NCBI RefSeq assembly: GCF_003268655.1
Contig: NZ_CP029642.1
Coordinates: forward strand, 3,286,001 to 3,350,000
DNA length: 64,000 bases
Reading direction: 5' to 3'
DNA from: Arthrobacter dokdonellae
Lineage (GTDB): Bacteria > Actinomycetota > Actinomycetes > Actinomycetales > Micrococcaceae
Shown here: positions 54,944 to 63,670 of the stretch, in pieces
How positions within the stretch are numbered: position 1 is the first letter of the stretch
Layout of the letters: the number at the start of each line of letters is the position of its first letter
Notes under the pieces: generated by a model
What the model was told of the DNA's origin: nothing
What the model saw: the letters and a program-made list of their open reading frames with translations, nothing else
Database searches by the model: none
Program-made: the position numbers and the translations under genes

Positions 54944-55600
54944 ATGAGCAAGTCGCTAATTGCCATCGTCGGGGCGGGCCCCGGCGTCAGCGCGGGAATC
55001 GCCAGGAGGTTCGGCAGTGAGGGATTCCAGGTGGTCCTGCTGGCACGGCGTCTGGATTCAGTGAAGTCGGAGGCAGTGAAGCTCAAGGCCCAGGGCATCG
55101 AAGCCCATGCCATCGTCGCCGACGCCGCGTCCCGGGACAGCCTGGCGGAGGCCTTCGCCCAGGTTGAATCCGAGTTCGGGGCCCCGGACGTCATGGTGTA
55201 CAACGCCGGCGCCAACTCCATCTCCGAGCCGTCCGCGCTGTCCGCAGAAGACATGCTCAACGACTTCACGATCAACGTCGCGGGCGCCCTGAACTCCGCG
55301 CAGCTCGTCATCCCGGCCATGACCGTACGCGGCTCCGGGTGCATTTTGTTCACCGGCGGCATGCTCGCCCTGCGCCCCGTGGCCTCACGGGCCTCCGCGG
55401 CGATCTCAAAGGCGGGGCTGCGAAACCTCGCCTTCACTCTGGCTGACGAACTGGCGCCGGCAGGCATCACCGTCGGCACCGTCACGATCGGCGGGGTGGT
55501 CAAGCCCGGGACATTCTTCGATCCGGACCTTATCGCGGAACAGTACTGGAACCTCTTCTCCGGCAAGGACCAGAAGGAGATCGTGTACCAGGAGAGCTAG
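54944..55600 (+). CDS. Divergent short-chain dehydrogenase/reductase
   Basis: 218 residues with a Rossmann N terminus (IAIVGAGPGVSAGIARRFGS, VVLLARRLDS) and the structural VYNAGANS motif. The catalytic region reads ILFTGGMLALRPVASRASAAISKAGLR with internal breaks in the usual pattern: the Ser position is Thr/Gly and no Tyr is found four or seven residues before the Lys. So it probably binds NAD(P) but may not be a classical reductase. GGAGG lies eight bases before the ATG. It stands alone, divergent from the galactosidase gene. Confidence 0.82.
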   Translation: MSKSLIAIVGAGPGVSAGIARRFGSEGFQVVLLARRLDSVKSEAVKLKAQGIEAHAIVADAASRDSLAEAFAQVESEFGAPDVMVYNAGANSISEPSALSAEDMLNDFTINVAGALNSAQLVIPAMTVRGSGCILFTGGMLALRPVASRASAAISKAGLRNLAFTLADELAPAGITVGTVTIGGVVKPGTFFDPDLIAEQYWNLFSGKDQKEIVYQES

Positions 55601-55626
55601 AACCCGCCGCGGACCACGGCGCACGT

Positions 55627-55695
55627 CCAACCCTGGTTACTTCGCCGAACCCTGATGCGCCGCCACACACCCCAGCCCCTGCATCAGGGTTCGGC
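55627..55695. repeat. Inverted-repeat element, family C, copy 1
   Basis: GCCGAACCCTGATGC (55644-55658) and its exact reverse complement (55681-55695) form a perfect 15-bp stem around a 22-nt loop; an outer half-site CCAACCCTGGTTAC lies at 55627-55640. It follows the SDR stop by 26 bp, and its right arm contains the stop codon of the DUF559 remnant. Confidence 0.8.
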
Positions 55696-56058
55696 TGTTT
55701 TGTCAGCAGCGAAGTCAACACGGTAGGAGCGCCCGCTCGCGTTCAGGGTGACCTGTAGCTCCGGCACCTCGATCGGCGGGTGGGCGATGATGAGGCGGGT
55801 CCGTGATTCACCGGCCGACTCCGAGAGGGCGTTGAGGGCGGCAACGACATTCCGGGTCCGCCGGACTCCCCGGCGTCCGGCCATCCGGTCCAGCAGTTCC
55901 GCCAAGCCTGCTGTCACGTCGTCGGGCGTCAAGCTCTGGACATGCCTGTGGAATCCGGGCGCCTGCCTTGAGGGGGAGGCCTGGTAGGGGACGTTGACGT
56001 GGCCGTCCCTGTTGCGTCCCCACAGGTGGAGGACATGGAGGATGGTGGAACTGGGGTG
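55684..56058 (-). pseudogene. DUF559-type gene remnant, truncated at both ends
   Basis: The readable protein runs from SSTILHVLHLWGR through APGFHRHVQSLTPDDV, then GRRGVRRTRNVVAALNALSE, and ends LQVTLNASGRSYRVDFAADK plus five residues. These match the middle of actinobacterial AbiEi-HTH/DUF559 proteins, but the N-terminal HTH is missing, about 40 residues appear deleted after LTPDDV, and the nuclease core that should follow VDFA is absent. The frame breaks off inside repeat C1 on one side and near the CCCGG tract and repeat C2 on the other. Not expected to be functional. Confidence 0.65.
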
Positions 56059-56071
56059 CGTGTATGCGGTT

Positions 56072-56096
56072 CCCGGCCCGGCCCGGCCCGGCCCGG
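56072..56096. repeat. CCCGG pentanucleotide tract
   Basis: Five perfect tandem copies of CCCGG. It lies at the broken 5' side of the DUF559 remnant and next to repeat C2, so it may mark a deletion or slippage site. Confidence 0.85.
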
Positions 56097-56124
56097 CCGC
56101 CAGAGCACGCGCCACTGGTTAAGT

Positions 56125-56197
56125 CCGCCAACCCTGACGCAGCGAACTGTGCAAGGCCTCCGGCATCAGAGTTCGGGAACAATGTCAGGGTTCGGGC
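56125..56197. repeat. Nested inverted-repeat element, family C, copy 2
   Basis: The outer arms CCGCCAACCCTGACGC (56125-56140) and TGTCAGGGTTCGGGC (56183-56197) and the inner arms AGCGAACTGTGC (56141-56152) and GGCATCAGAGTTCGGG (56162-56177) are diverged versions of the copy 1 half-site. It ends 47 bp from the fpg stop codon. Confidence 0.7.
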
Positions 56198-56244
56198 CAC
56201 CGAGCCACCCGTCCGCACCCCTTGTTGCCACCCAAGGCGGCGGT

Positions 56245-57246
56245 CTAGAGCCGGGCGTTCCTGGGTTTGGGCTGGCAGACGGGACAGCTGTAGGAGGACC
56301 GGTTCATGAAGGTGTCCCGGCGGATCCTCGTCGACAGCCCGGCGGCAGCACACCGCAGGCACGGCTGGCCCTCCCGCCCGTAGGCGTTCAGTGACCGGGA
56401 GAAGTAGCCGGAGGCACCGTTGACGTTGACGTACAGCGAATCGAAGCTGGTGCCGCCGGCGTCGAGGGCCCGGGACATCACGTCATGTGCGGCGTGGATG
56501 ATCCGCTCCGTGTCGGGGCGGCGCATGGTGTCAGTGGGCCGGGCGTAATGCATCTTGGCCGCCCACAGGGCCTCGTCAGCGTAAATGTTGCCGATGCCGG
56601 AGACGAGCCCCTGATCGAGCAGGGCTCGCTTGAGGCCCGTCTTCGTGGCCCGCAATTTTCGGTGCAGCGCGTCGATGGAGAAGTTGGGGTCCAGCGGATC
56701 GCGGCCGATGTGCGCCGCCTCGGACGGAATCAGTGCCCATCCTCCGGATTCGCGCCCGTTCGCGGCTCCGGCGGGGATGGAAATGCCGGTACCGCCGGGC
56801 TTTCCGTCGGCAGTCTTCACGAGGGACGTGACAAACAGCCCGCCAAGGATCCGCTGGTCGATAAAGCGCAGTTCTTCGGGAGCACCGTCACGCGCGGAGA
56901 AGGAGAGCCGGACCTTCAAGTGTTTCTCGTGCGGCTGCCCGGGCGATTCCACCAGCAGCTGGCCGCTCATGCCCAGATGGGCAACGAGAGCGGTGTGCGG
57001 CGGCGCGGTGTGCGGGAGTGCGGAAGTGCCGGGTGCGAAATCGCCCAGCGGCATCCACAGGAACTTGCCGCGGCGCACCACGTCCAGGACTGTTGCGCCG
57101 ACCAGATTCCCGGTGAAGTCCTCCACGCCGAGCGCGTGGCGGCGGATGGAGCGGGGATCGTGCACGGCGACGCCGATGACGGTCCGGCCCACGATCCAGC
57201 GTTCCAGACCGCGTCGGACAACCTCGACTTCGGGTAGTTCAGGCAT
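56245..57246 (-). CDS. mutM: Formamidopyrimidine-DNA glycosylase MutM
   Basis: Base-excision repair enzyme removing 8-oxoguanine and cutting the abasic site. Pro2 and Glu3 ([15 protein letters not shown]) are the catalytic N terminus; [21 protein letters not shown] and a zinc finger ([13 protein letters not shown] then [10 protein letters not shown]) are present. Length 333 exceeds the usual 270-290 because of insertions near residues 72-86 and 150-175. It directly follows rnc. In relatives smc would be next; here the ole cluster and other genes lie between. Confidence 0.95.
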   Translation of the reverse strand: MPELPEVEVVRRGLERWIVGRTVIGVAVHDPRSIRRHALGVEDFTGNLVGATVLDVVRRGKFLWMPLGDFAPGTSALPHTAPPHTALVAHLGMSGQLLVESPGQPHEKHLKVRLSFSARDGAPEELRFIDQRILGGLFVTSLVKTADGKPGGTGISIPAGAANGRESGGWALIPSEAAHIGRDPLDPNFSIDALHRKLRATKTGLKRALLDQGLVSGIGNIYADEALWAAKMHYARPTDTMRRPDTERIIHAAHDVMSRALDAGGTSFDSLYVNVNGASGYFSRSLNAYGREGQPCLRCAAAGLSTRIRRDTFMNRSSYSCPVCQPKPRNARL

Positions 57247-58104
57247 TTAGTCCGCGGCTGGTCCGGAGGACTTGGACGGGGAAGAATCCGCACTGGAAGC
57301 CGCACTGGAAGCCACCGAAGCCCCGGAAGCCACGGAACGGGCGGTATCGGCAGACGGGGTCCCGGCGTCGTGCTTGGAATCCTTGGACGGGTAAAAGCGT
57401 TCCTGCAGCGCCTTCCACCCGGCGGCGGCGGCGGCGCGCTCGGCTTCCTTCTTGGACGGCCCGGCGCCGGTGCCGTAGTGGTGGCCGCCGATCACCAGAC
57501 GCGCGGAGAACGAGCGGTCGTGGTCGGGGCCGGTGCCGTCGATCTCGTAGGCGATCGAGCCCAGGTGGCGGGCGGCGGAAATTTCCTGGATGCTGGTCTT
57601 CCAGTCGGTGCCGGCTCCGAGGACCTCTGAGTCGGCCAGCAGCGGCCCCACCAGGCGCATGACCAGCTGCCGGGCCGTCTCGATGCCGTTCGTCAGATAC
57701 GTGGCGCCGATGAGTGCTTCCATGGTGTCGGCCAGGATCGAGGACTTGTTGCGGCCCTTGGTGAGGCGCTCGCCCTGGCCCAGGTAGATGAATTCGCCCA
57801 GGCCCAGGGAGCGGGCAATCGAGGCGAGGGCCCGGGTGGAGACCACGGCGGAGCGGCGTTTGGCCAGCTCACCCTCGGGCAGCGACGGGTTGTCGCGGTA
57901 CAGGGCGTCCGTGACGGAGAAGCCCAGAATGGAGTCGCCGAGGAACTCCATGCGTTCGTTGGTTGGGATGCCGCCGTTTTCATATGCGTAGGAACGGTGT
58001 GTCAGGGCAAGACGAAGCGTCCCGGCATCAATAGTGACACCGAGACGCTTCAAAAGCAGTTTGTGCCCGTCCTCGAGCTTCGGGGGTTCCGCAACTGAGG
58101 ACAT
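57247..58104 (-). CDS. rnc: Ribonuclease III
   Basis: Cuts double-stranded RNA in rRNA and mRNA processing. The signature ERMEFLGDSILGFSVTDALY lies in the nuclease domain (residues ~15-155), with the second acidic pair in LADTMEALIGATYL. A dsRNA-binding domain follows (about 175-245) and a Ser/Ala-rich tail ends the protein. GGAG is six bases before ATG 58104, giving 285 residues; the upstream TTG at 58119 has no such site. Abuts mutM. Confidence 0.95.
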   Translation of the reverse strand: MSSVAEPPKLEDGHKLLLKRLGVTIDAGTLRLALTHRSYAYENGGIPTNERMEFLGDSILGFSVTDALYRDNPSLPEGELAKRRSAVVSTRALASIARSLGLGEFIYLGQGERLTKGRNKSSILADTMEALIGATYLTNGIETARQLVMRLVGPLLADSEVLGAGTDWKTSIQEISAARHLGSIAYEIDGTGPDHDRSFSARLVIGGHHYGTGAGPSKKEAERAAAAAGWKALQERFYPSKDSKHDAGTPSADTARSVASGASVASSAASSADSSPSKSSGPAAD

Positions 58105-58161
58105 GAGCAGCTCCTGCAAGACTATTAAGTGGTCGAACGGCCGGATGGCCGCAAGGACGTC

Positions 58162-58365
58162 TTAGACGTCGGCAACCTTACGGCCCTTGTATTCCAGGAA
58201 CAGGGCGGTGCCGGCGGAGTCGGTGACGACCTTGGCCTGGTGCGGCAGGCTGTAGACAACCTGGCCGTTTTCGATGGTCTTGACCAGGTTCGGCGCGGTG
58301 GCCTTCCACTGGGAACGGCGTGCGCGCGTATTGGCACGGGACATCTTCCGCTTGGGAACAGCCAC
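58162..58365 (-). CDS. rpmF: 50S ribosomal protein L32
   Basis: 67-residue ribosomal protein. It begins [20 protein letters not shown] from a GTG start at 58365 with AAAAGAG upstream. It has no cysteines, so it is the zinc-independent form. It lies between DUF177 and rnc in the conserved DUF177-rpmF-rnc order. Confidence 0.95.
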   Translation of the reverse strand: MAVPKRKMSRANTRARRSQWKATAPNLVKTIENGQVVYSLPHQAKVVTDSAGTALFLEYKGRKVADV

Positions 58366-58423
58366 GGCAAACTCTTTTCTCTCGATAACCGGCAGGCACG
58401 TGCCCACAGGTAAAACTTATTGA

Positions 58424-59023
58424 CTAGTCTTCTTCGCCGGTCAAGCCCTGCAGGGCGGACCACCGGGGATCCAGGATCTCGTGGTGGTGCCCCGGCTCAT
58501 CCGCAAGGCGTATCCCGCATTCGGAACACAGGCCCTCACAGTCTTCCCGGCACACCGGCTGGAACGGCAGGGCGGTTACCACTGCGTCCCGCAACACCGG
58601 TTCAAGATCGATGAAATCGTGCTCGACCCAACGTTGCGTATCTTCGTCTTCATCAAGGCCCGCGGGGGGTTGCTCGTAGAAGAAAAGTTCCTGCACATCA
58701 ACCTCAAGGTCCTCCGTGAAGTTCGCCAGGCACCGGGAGCATTCGCCTGTCAATTCGACAAGCACGCTGCCCGACACCAGAATTCCTTCATGGACGGCCT
58801 CAAATCGGAGTTCCAGATCCAGATCGGTTCCGGGCGTCACCTTGATGAGCGGGGTGCCAAAATCCTCTGGCACGGGAATACGTTCGTTGAAAGTCCGCAT
58901 GCTGCCCGGGCTTCGCCCGAGCTCCCTGACACCTACGGTGAGGGGGGTGCCGTGGTTGGGATTGCTGCCCAACGTGGTTGCGCTAATGAGAACTCCTGAA
59001 TGAACATACGACCGACGCACCAT
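58424..59023 (-). CDS. DUF177/YceD family protein
   Basis: Protein of the DUF177 family, linked by gene position to L32 and thought to act in 23S rRNA or ribosome biogenesis. Core features are VGVRELGRSPGSMRTFN, GECSRCLANFTEDLEVDVQE and the Cys-rich CREDCEGLCSECG. The start is unsettled: ATG 59023 is listed, ATG 59050 is further up, and GGAG stands five bases before an ATT codon (59050 minus 63), a rare start type. It precedes rpmF by 58 bp. Confidence 0.88.
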   Translation of the reverse strand: MVRRSYVHSGVLISATTLGSNPNHGTPLTVGVRELGRSPGSMRTFNERIPVPEDFGTPLIKVTPGTDLDLELRFEAVHEGILVSGSVLVELTGECSRCLANFTEDLEVDVQELFFYEQPPAGLDEDEDTQRWVEHDFIDLEPVLRDAVVTALPFQPVCREDCEGLCSECGIRLADEPGHHHEILDPRWSALQGLTGEED

Positions 59024-59341
59024 CCTATCCCGAATAATCACGGGCTTCAAAACGGGCGGTTACCAAAGCCATTTCGGCCTTGTCCAGTCTACGCCAGCCG
59101 CCACCGGGGAGTCGAACCGCACGGGGCGTGCCGTCCGTGACGTGACTCTCAGGAGGCACGACGCCGGAGGGCCGGCTTGCGCCGCGCGCCGGCCCGCCGC
59201 TGTGGTCCCGTGGTGCGGAGCGGAGGCCGCCGACCCTGTCCTGTTTTGCGCTGCGGCCGCTGCGTGTCTGGCGCAGGACGGTGTTGTGCGCCGTGGGCAT
59301 GCCGGGCGGTGCGCACCACGGGACGAAAACCGGACGGGACG
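59024..59341. other. Intergenic region between coaD and DUF177 gene
   Basis: About 318 bp with no gene accepted. A hairpin with arms GGGCCGGC and GCCGGCCC (59169-59176 and 59188-59195) could end coaD transcription. Short frames on both strands here have no family features. Confidence 0.5.
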
Positions 59342-59857
59342 CTATGGGCGTGGCGGGACCACCGGCGTCGGGCGGGTGTCCGGTCCCACGTCGCCCTGCA
59401 GCCGGCGCAACACGGCCCGCGGCACGAAGTCGGAGACGTCCCCGCCGAGCGTGTGGACTTCCTTGATGAGCGTTGAGGACAGGTGCAGGTAGCGGCTGTC
59501 ACCGGGCAGGAAGACCGTCTCCACTCCGGAGAGCTGGCGGTTCATGGTGGCCATGGGCAGCTCGTAGTCGAAATCCGAGGAGGAGCGCAGGCCCTTGACG
59601 ATGGCGGAAATTCCGCGCGAATGGCAGAAGTCGGACAGCAGCCCCTCCCCCATCGGCTCCACCACGATCCCCGACAGGGCCGAAAACGTGGTCCGTGCCA
59701 TGTCCAGGCGTTCATTCAGCGTGAACCGGTACGTCTTGGCATAGTTTGTCGACACGGCCACGACCACCTCGTCGAAAAGTGCGGTGGCCCTCGCGATGAC
59801 TTCTATGTGCCCCTTGTGGATCGGGTCGAACGATCCGGGGCATACGGCGCGCTGCAT
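59342..59857 (-). CDS. coaD: Phosphopantetheine adenylyltransferase CoaD
   Basis: Makes dephospho-CoA from phosphopantetheine and ATP in coenzyme A synthesis. The 171-residue nucleotidyltransferase has PGSFDPIHKGHIEVI at the N terminus with the HxGH-type motif, VKGLRSSSDFDYELPMATMN, and the SSTLIKEV motif near the end, followed by a short Pro-rich tail. The rsmD gene that often accompanies coaD is not adjacent; instead a divergent aminotransferase starts 186 bp away. Confidence 0.95.
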   Translation of the reverse strand: MQRAVCPGSFDPIHKGHIEVIARATALFDEVVVAVSTNYAKTYRFTLNERLDMARTTFSALSGIVVEPMGEGLLSDFCHSRGISAIVKGLRSSSDFDYELPMATMNRQLSGVETVFLPGDSRYLHLSSTLIKEVHTLGGDVSDFVPRAVLRRLQGDVGPDTRPTPVVPPRP

Positions 59858-60043
59858 AGCCTGAATCTATCCGAAGAACGCCCCGGAAACGACCCGTTCG
59901 GGCCCATGTCGTCTCCGTTACGTGGCCTACCGGCCGGTACGCCCCGGTCCGCCACGGCGCGCCGTCCGGCGCCACCCCGGGTAACGTATTTAGAACCACA
60001 CCACCCCGCGGCAGCCGCGCGGGTCCGGCAGCAAGGAGCAGCA

Positions 60044-61240
60044 ATGACCACCCCATGGCAGCGCACCGCGGACGGCGCCAACCTTTTGGGCCCGGACGGC
60101 TCGCTGGGGGTGACCATTTTTGAGGAAATCACCACGCTCGCCAACAGGCACCAGGCCATCAACCTGGGCCAGGGCTTCCCCGACGAGGACGGGCCGGCCG
60201 AGCTCAGCCGCATGGCGCAGGAGGCCATCGCCGGCGGCCACAACCAGTACGCGCCCGGCAAGGGCATCCTCGAGCTGCGCCAAGCGGTCGCCAAACACCA
60301 GGAACGCTTTTACGGCCTCACCCCGGACCCGGACACGGAAATCGTCATCACCACGGGCGCCACGGAAGCCATCGCCTCGGCCATCCTCGCGCTGACCGGA
60401 CCCGGCGACGAAGTCCTCACCTTCGAACCGTTCTACGATTCCTACGGCGCCATGATCGGCCTCAGCGGCGCCAGCCACACCACCGTGCCCCTGCTGGCCC
60501 CCGATTTCATGCCGGACCTCGCCGCCTTGGAAAACAGCTTCAGCCAACGCACCAAAATGGTCATCGTCAACAACCCGCACAACCCCACCGGCGCAGTGTT
60601 CCCCGAGACCGTGCTCACCGAGGTGGTCCGCCTCGCCATCAAGTACGATGCCGTGATCCTCACCGACGAGGTCTACGAGCACCTCACGTTTGGTCCCCGG
60701 CACATACCCGTGGCGACGCTGCCCGGGGCGGCGGAACGGACACTGACCATTTCCTCGGCCGGCAAGACGTTCTCCTTCACTGGCTGGAAGGTCGGCTGGA
60801 TCTCGGGCCCGGCGGAGCTGGTCGCCGCGGCCCGCACGGTTAAACAGTTCCTGTCCTATTCCTCCGGCACCCCGTTTCAGACCGCCATCGCCGCGGGCCT
60901 GCGCATGGATGAGACCTTCTTCACGGGCGCCGCCGCCACGCTGCGCCGCAAGCGCGACATCCTCAGCGAAGGCCTGCGCGCAGCCGGCCTGGACGTGCTC
61001 ACCTCCCAGGGCACCTACTTCATCAACGCCGACACCGCAGCGCTGGGCATCACCGACGCCACGGCCCTGGCCCGCCGCCTCCCGGAGCTCATCGGCGTGG
61101 CAGCCATCCCCGTCGCCGTTTTCTGCCACCCCGAGGGCGCACAACGGACCCGGTCCCTGCTGCGCTTCGCGTTCTGCAAGAGGGAAGAAGTGCTGGAGCA
61201 GGCCGCCGGACGTCTGGCCACCCTGCAGGACAAGCTGTAG
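60044..61240 (+). CDS. PLP-dependent aminotransferase, DapC-like
   Basis: Class I/II fold-type I aminotransferase, 398 residues. PLP-binding Lys is in SSAGKTFSFTGWKVGW, NPHNPTGAVFPE and LTDEVYEHLTFG hold the cofactor, and INLGQGFPDEDGP is the N-terminal substrate loop. It closely resembles the actinobacterial N-succinyldiaminopimelate aminotransferase DapC from lysine and cell-wall synthesis, but kynurenine or methionine aminotransferases share these motifs. AAGGAG lies five bases before ATG 60044. It overlaps the next gene by one base. Confidence 0.88.
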   Translation: MTTPWQRTADGANLLGPDGSLGVTIFEEITTLANRHQAINLGQGFPDEDGPAELSRMAQEAIAGGHNQYAPGKGILELRQAVAKHQERFYGLTPDPDTEIVITTGATEAIASAILALTGPGDEVLTFEPFYDSYGAMIGLSGASHTTVPLLAPDFMPDLAALENSFSQRTKMVIVNNPHNPTGAVFPETVLTEVVRLAIKYDAVILTDEVYEHLTFGPRHIPVATLPGAAERTLTISSAGKTFSFTGWKVGWISGPAELVAAARTVKQFLSYSSGTPFQTAIAAGLRMDETFFTGAAATLRRKRDILSEGLRAAGLDVLTSQGTYFINADTAALGITDATALARRLPELIGVAAIPVAVFCHPEGAQRTRSLLRFAFCKREEVLEQAAGRLATLQDKL

Positions 61241-62013
61241 TGGTCCTGGCCAGCCGCTACCTGCGCGCTTCAGGCGTGCACGCCACGATCGACGCCGATC
61301 CCTGGCATGAGCATGCCTTTGTCCTGAGCATTGACAACGCCGAACAGTCGCAGGTCAACCTGGCGCACCCGGACGAGGTGTTCTACGAATACCTGCGCCG
61401 GATCGCCAACGCCGTGGACCTGGTCAAGCCGGCCGGGGAACCGGTCGCTGTCCTGCACCTGGGCGCGGGCGCGCTCACGCTGGCCCGCTACATCCAGGCC
61501 ACCCGCCCGGGCTCCGTCCAGCACGCCGTGGAGCTGGAGCGCGAACTGCTCGACTTTGTCCTTGAACACCTGCCGCTGCCGGCCGGGACGAACCTCACCA
61601 GCCACGTGGGCGACGCCCGCGAAGCGCTCGGCGCGCTGCCCGCCGGCCTGACGTTCGACGTCGTCATTCTGGACATTTTCAGCGGACCGGACGCGCCGGC
61701 CCACCTGGCCTGCACGGATTTTTACCGCGAAGCGGCGGCCGTGCTGGCGGCTGGCGGGGTGCTGGCCGTCAATGTGGGCGACGAGCCCGGGTTTTCGCTG
61801 GTGCGCAGCCAGGCCCGGGCGATGCGGGAGGCCATTCCCGGCACCGCGGCGTACGGCGCCACGAACCTGTTCACGCGGCGCTACCCCGGCAACATCATCC
61901 TGCTGGGCCGGAAGGGTGGCTGGCCGGCCGAATGGTCGCAGGCGCTGGTCGCGGCCGGCCCGCACCCGGCCACGGTGCTCAGCGGCGTGGAACTGGACGA
62001 GCTCGCCGGGTGA
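61240..62013 (+). CDS. Spermidine synthase-like methyltransferase-fold protein
   Basis: 257 residues with a Rossmann methyltransferase fold: VAVLHLGAGALTLARYIQAT is motif I, HAVELERELLDFV holds the acidic ribose-binding residue, SHVGDAREALGAL the adenine site and FDVVILDIFSGPDAPAHL motif IV. Similar actinobacterial proteins are annotated as spermidine-synthase-like or fused-MFS/spermidine synthase; true polyamine synthesis is unproven. GTG 61240 overlaps the aminotransferase stop TAG by one base, so the two are coupled. Confidence 0.8.
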   Translation: MVLASRYLRASGVHATIDADPWHEHAFVLSIDNAEQSQVNLAHPDEVFYEYLRRIANAVDLVKPAGEPVAVLHLGAGALTLARYIQATRPGSVQHAVELERELLDFVLEHLPLPAGTNLTSHVGDAREALGALPAGLTFDVVILDIFSGPDAPAHLACTDFYREAAAVLAAGGVLAVNVGDEPGFSLVRSQARAMREAIPGTAAYGATNLFTRRYPGNIILLGRKGGWPAEWSQALVAAGPHPATVLSGVELDELAG

Positions 62014-62040
62014 CACGCGCCGCAGCCGCGGCGGCCCACG

Positions 62041-62301
62041 TCACCCGTCTTCGCGAAGGAAGTCCGGCAGCTGCTCCACGTAGACGGTCTGCGGCGGTTC
62101 GAAGTACATCACCAGGACCCGCTCCCCCACGGGATACACGCTGGTTTCGTCGTAGGGGTGGGCATGGAACGCGGTGGTTCCGCCCAGAAACGGGACCATC
62201 ACCTCACCCACCGTTCCCGGCCCCACCGCCCCTGACACGCGGCCCACCCGTCCCGTCAGGCTCCGGTCCAGGTCCCTACGGTTGGGACGGCCGCCCGCCA
62301 T
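62041..62301 (-). CDS. NfeD-like OB-fold protein partner of flotillin
   Basis: 86 residues, no membrane segment. LTGRVGRVSGAVGPGTVGEV and the later YPVGERVLVMYFEPPQTVYV resemble the soluble OB-fold domain of short NfeD proteins. NfeD genes are often paired with SPFH-family genes, as here: it follows the flotillin gene and overlaps it by 26 bp from ATG 62301. The lack of a membrane segment is unusual for stand-alone NfeD. Confidence 0.7.
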   Translation of the reverse strand: MAGGRPNRRDLDRSLTGRVGRVSGAVGPGTVGEVMVPFLGGTTAFHAHPYDETSVYPVGERVLVMYFEPPQTVYVEQLPDFLREDG

Positions 62302-63670
62302 CGCCCTTTCCCTTCCTCAGCGATTCGGTCAGGGCGGGCAGGTAGCTCCCCACCTGGGCCAGGATGCCGCCGACCATCTCGTTGACGCCGTCGCCGCCGT
62401 TGAGGACGGTCAGCTGGCCCACATGGCCGAAGGGCTCGGCCGCGGCGGCAACAATGGCGGGCATGTTTTCCGCCAGCTGCTGCGAGATGACGGCCTCCTG
62501 GTTGCTGCCGAGGGCCTCCGCGCGGGCCTTGATGCCGTCGGCCTCGGCAAGGGCCTTGGCCTTGATGGCCGACGCCGCCGCCTCCCCGCGTGCCCTCGTC
62601 GCGGCAGCCTCGGCCTCGCCGGTGATCTTCGTGGCGCCGGCCATGGCCGCGGCGGCCGTGGCGTTGGCCTGCGCCTCCACCTCGGTCTTTTTGGCCCGGG
62701 CCTCGGCGGCGCTGATGTCCGCCGCCTTCTGGGCTTCGGCCTCGGTGCGCTGGGCGTAGGCCCGGGCGTCGGCGGGCTTGCGGACGGTGGTCTGAAGCTT
62801 TTGTTCCTCGCGGTCGGCCTCCAGCATGGCCACCTGGGTCTCCTGCACCACCACCTGCTGCCGCGCCGTGGCCTCGGCGAGCGGGCCGGCCTGTGCCGCG
62901 TTGGCCCGGGCACGCTCGGCGTTGGCGGCGGCGGCGGACTGCCGGATGGCGGAGACGCTTTGCGCGTCGGCAATGAGAGACGCCGCCTCGGCTTCCTTCT
63001 CGGCGGCCTCGCGGTTGCGGGTGGCCTCCGCAATCCGCGCCTCCATCTTGACCTGGGCAATGTGCGGCTTCGCCAGGTTTTGGATATACCCGGTGGGGTC
63101 CTCGAGGTCCTTGATCTGCAGGGAGTCGACCACCAGCCCCAGCTTCTCCATTTCAATGCCGCTGGCGCTGCGCACCTGGGACGCGAGCTTGTCGCGCTCC
63201 CGAATGATCTCCTCGACGGTCATGCTGCCGATGATGGAGCGCAGGTGCCCTTCAAAGACGTTGTAGACCTGGCTTTCCATCTTGGGCTGCTGTCCCAGGA
63301 AGCGCCGCGCGGCGTTGGCGATGAACGGCGTCGAGTCCCCGATCTTGAAGATCACCACGCCCTGGACCACCACCTGGATGCCCTGCGACGTGACGCAGTT
63401 GACCTGCAGCTCCGTCTCGTTCAACGTCAGCGACAGGGCGCGGACGGTCTGCAGCCCGGGGACCACAAACGCGCCCTTACCGGTGACAATCTTAAAGTCC
63501 ATGCCGTCGGTGGTGGCGGGCCGTCCGCGGGTCAAGCCGGAGATAATCAGGGCCTCGTTGGGTTCGGCCACCTGCCACATCATTTTCACGGACACCCGGA
63601 TCACCACGAGAAGCACCACCACCGCCACGATGATGGCGATGAGTGGCAGGAACGCTAACAGTAATGGCAT
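62276..63670 (-). CDS. Flotillin-like SPFH membrane scaffold protein
   Basis: 464 residues. One N-terminal hydrophobic segment (LLLAFLPLIAIIVAVVVLLV) anchors it; an SPFH domain follows (about 35-200, with LTRGRPATTDGMDFKIVTGK and MTVEEIIRERDKLASQVRS). Then comes a long Ala/Glu-rich coiled coil (about 205-400) and a C-terminal region with GGDGVNEMVGGILAQVGSYL. These match bacterial flotillins that organise membrane microdomains. ATG 63670 has AAAGG upstream and starts the anchor; the longer open frame is not used. Confidence 0.9.
   Translation of the reverse strand: MPLLLAFLPLIAIIVAVVVLLVVIRVSVKMMWQVAEPNEALIISGLTRGRPATTDGMDFKIVTGKGAFVVPGLQTVRALSLTLNETELQVNCVTSQGIQVVVQGVVIFKIGDSTPFIANAARRFLGQQPKMESQVYNVFEGHLRSIIGSMTVEEIIRERDKLASQVRSASGIEMEKLGLVVDSLQIKDLEDPTGYIQNLAKPHIAQVKMEARIAEATRNREAAEKEAEAASLIADAQSVSAIRQSAAAANAERARANAAQAGPLAEATARQQVVVQETQVAMLEADREEQKLQTTVRKPADARAYAQRTEAEAQKAADISAAEARAKKTEVEAQANATAAAAMAGATKITGEAEAAATRARGEAAASAIKAKALAEADGIKARAEALGSNQEAVISQQLAENMPAIVAAAAEPFGHVGQLTVLNGGDGVNEMVGGILAQVGSYLPALTESLRKGKGDGGRPSQP

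Noticed and set aside
56059..56115. Extra N-terminal codons of the DUF559 remnant from an ATG at 56115
   Set aside because: These codons translate the CCCGG tract (RALAAGPGRAGPG) and are not part of the protein family.
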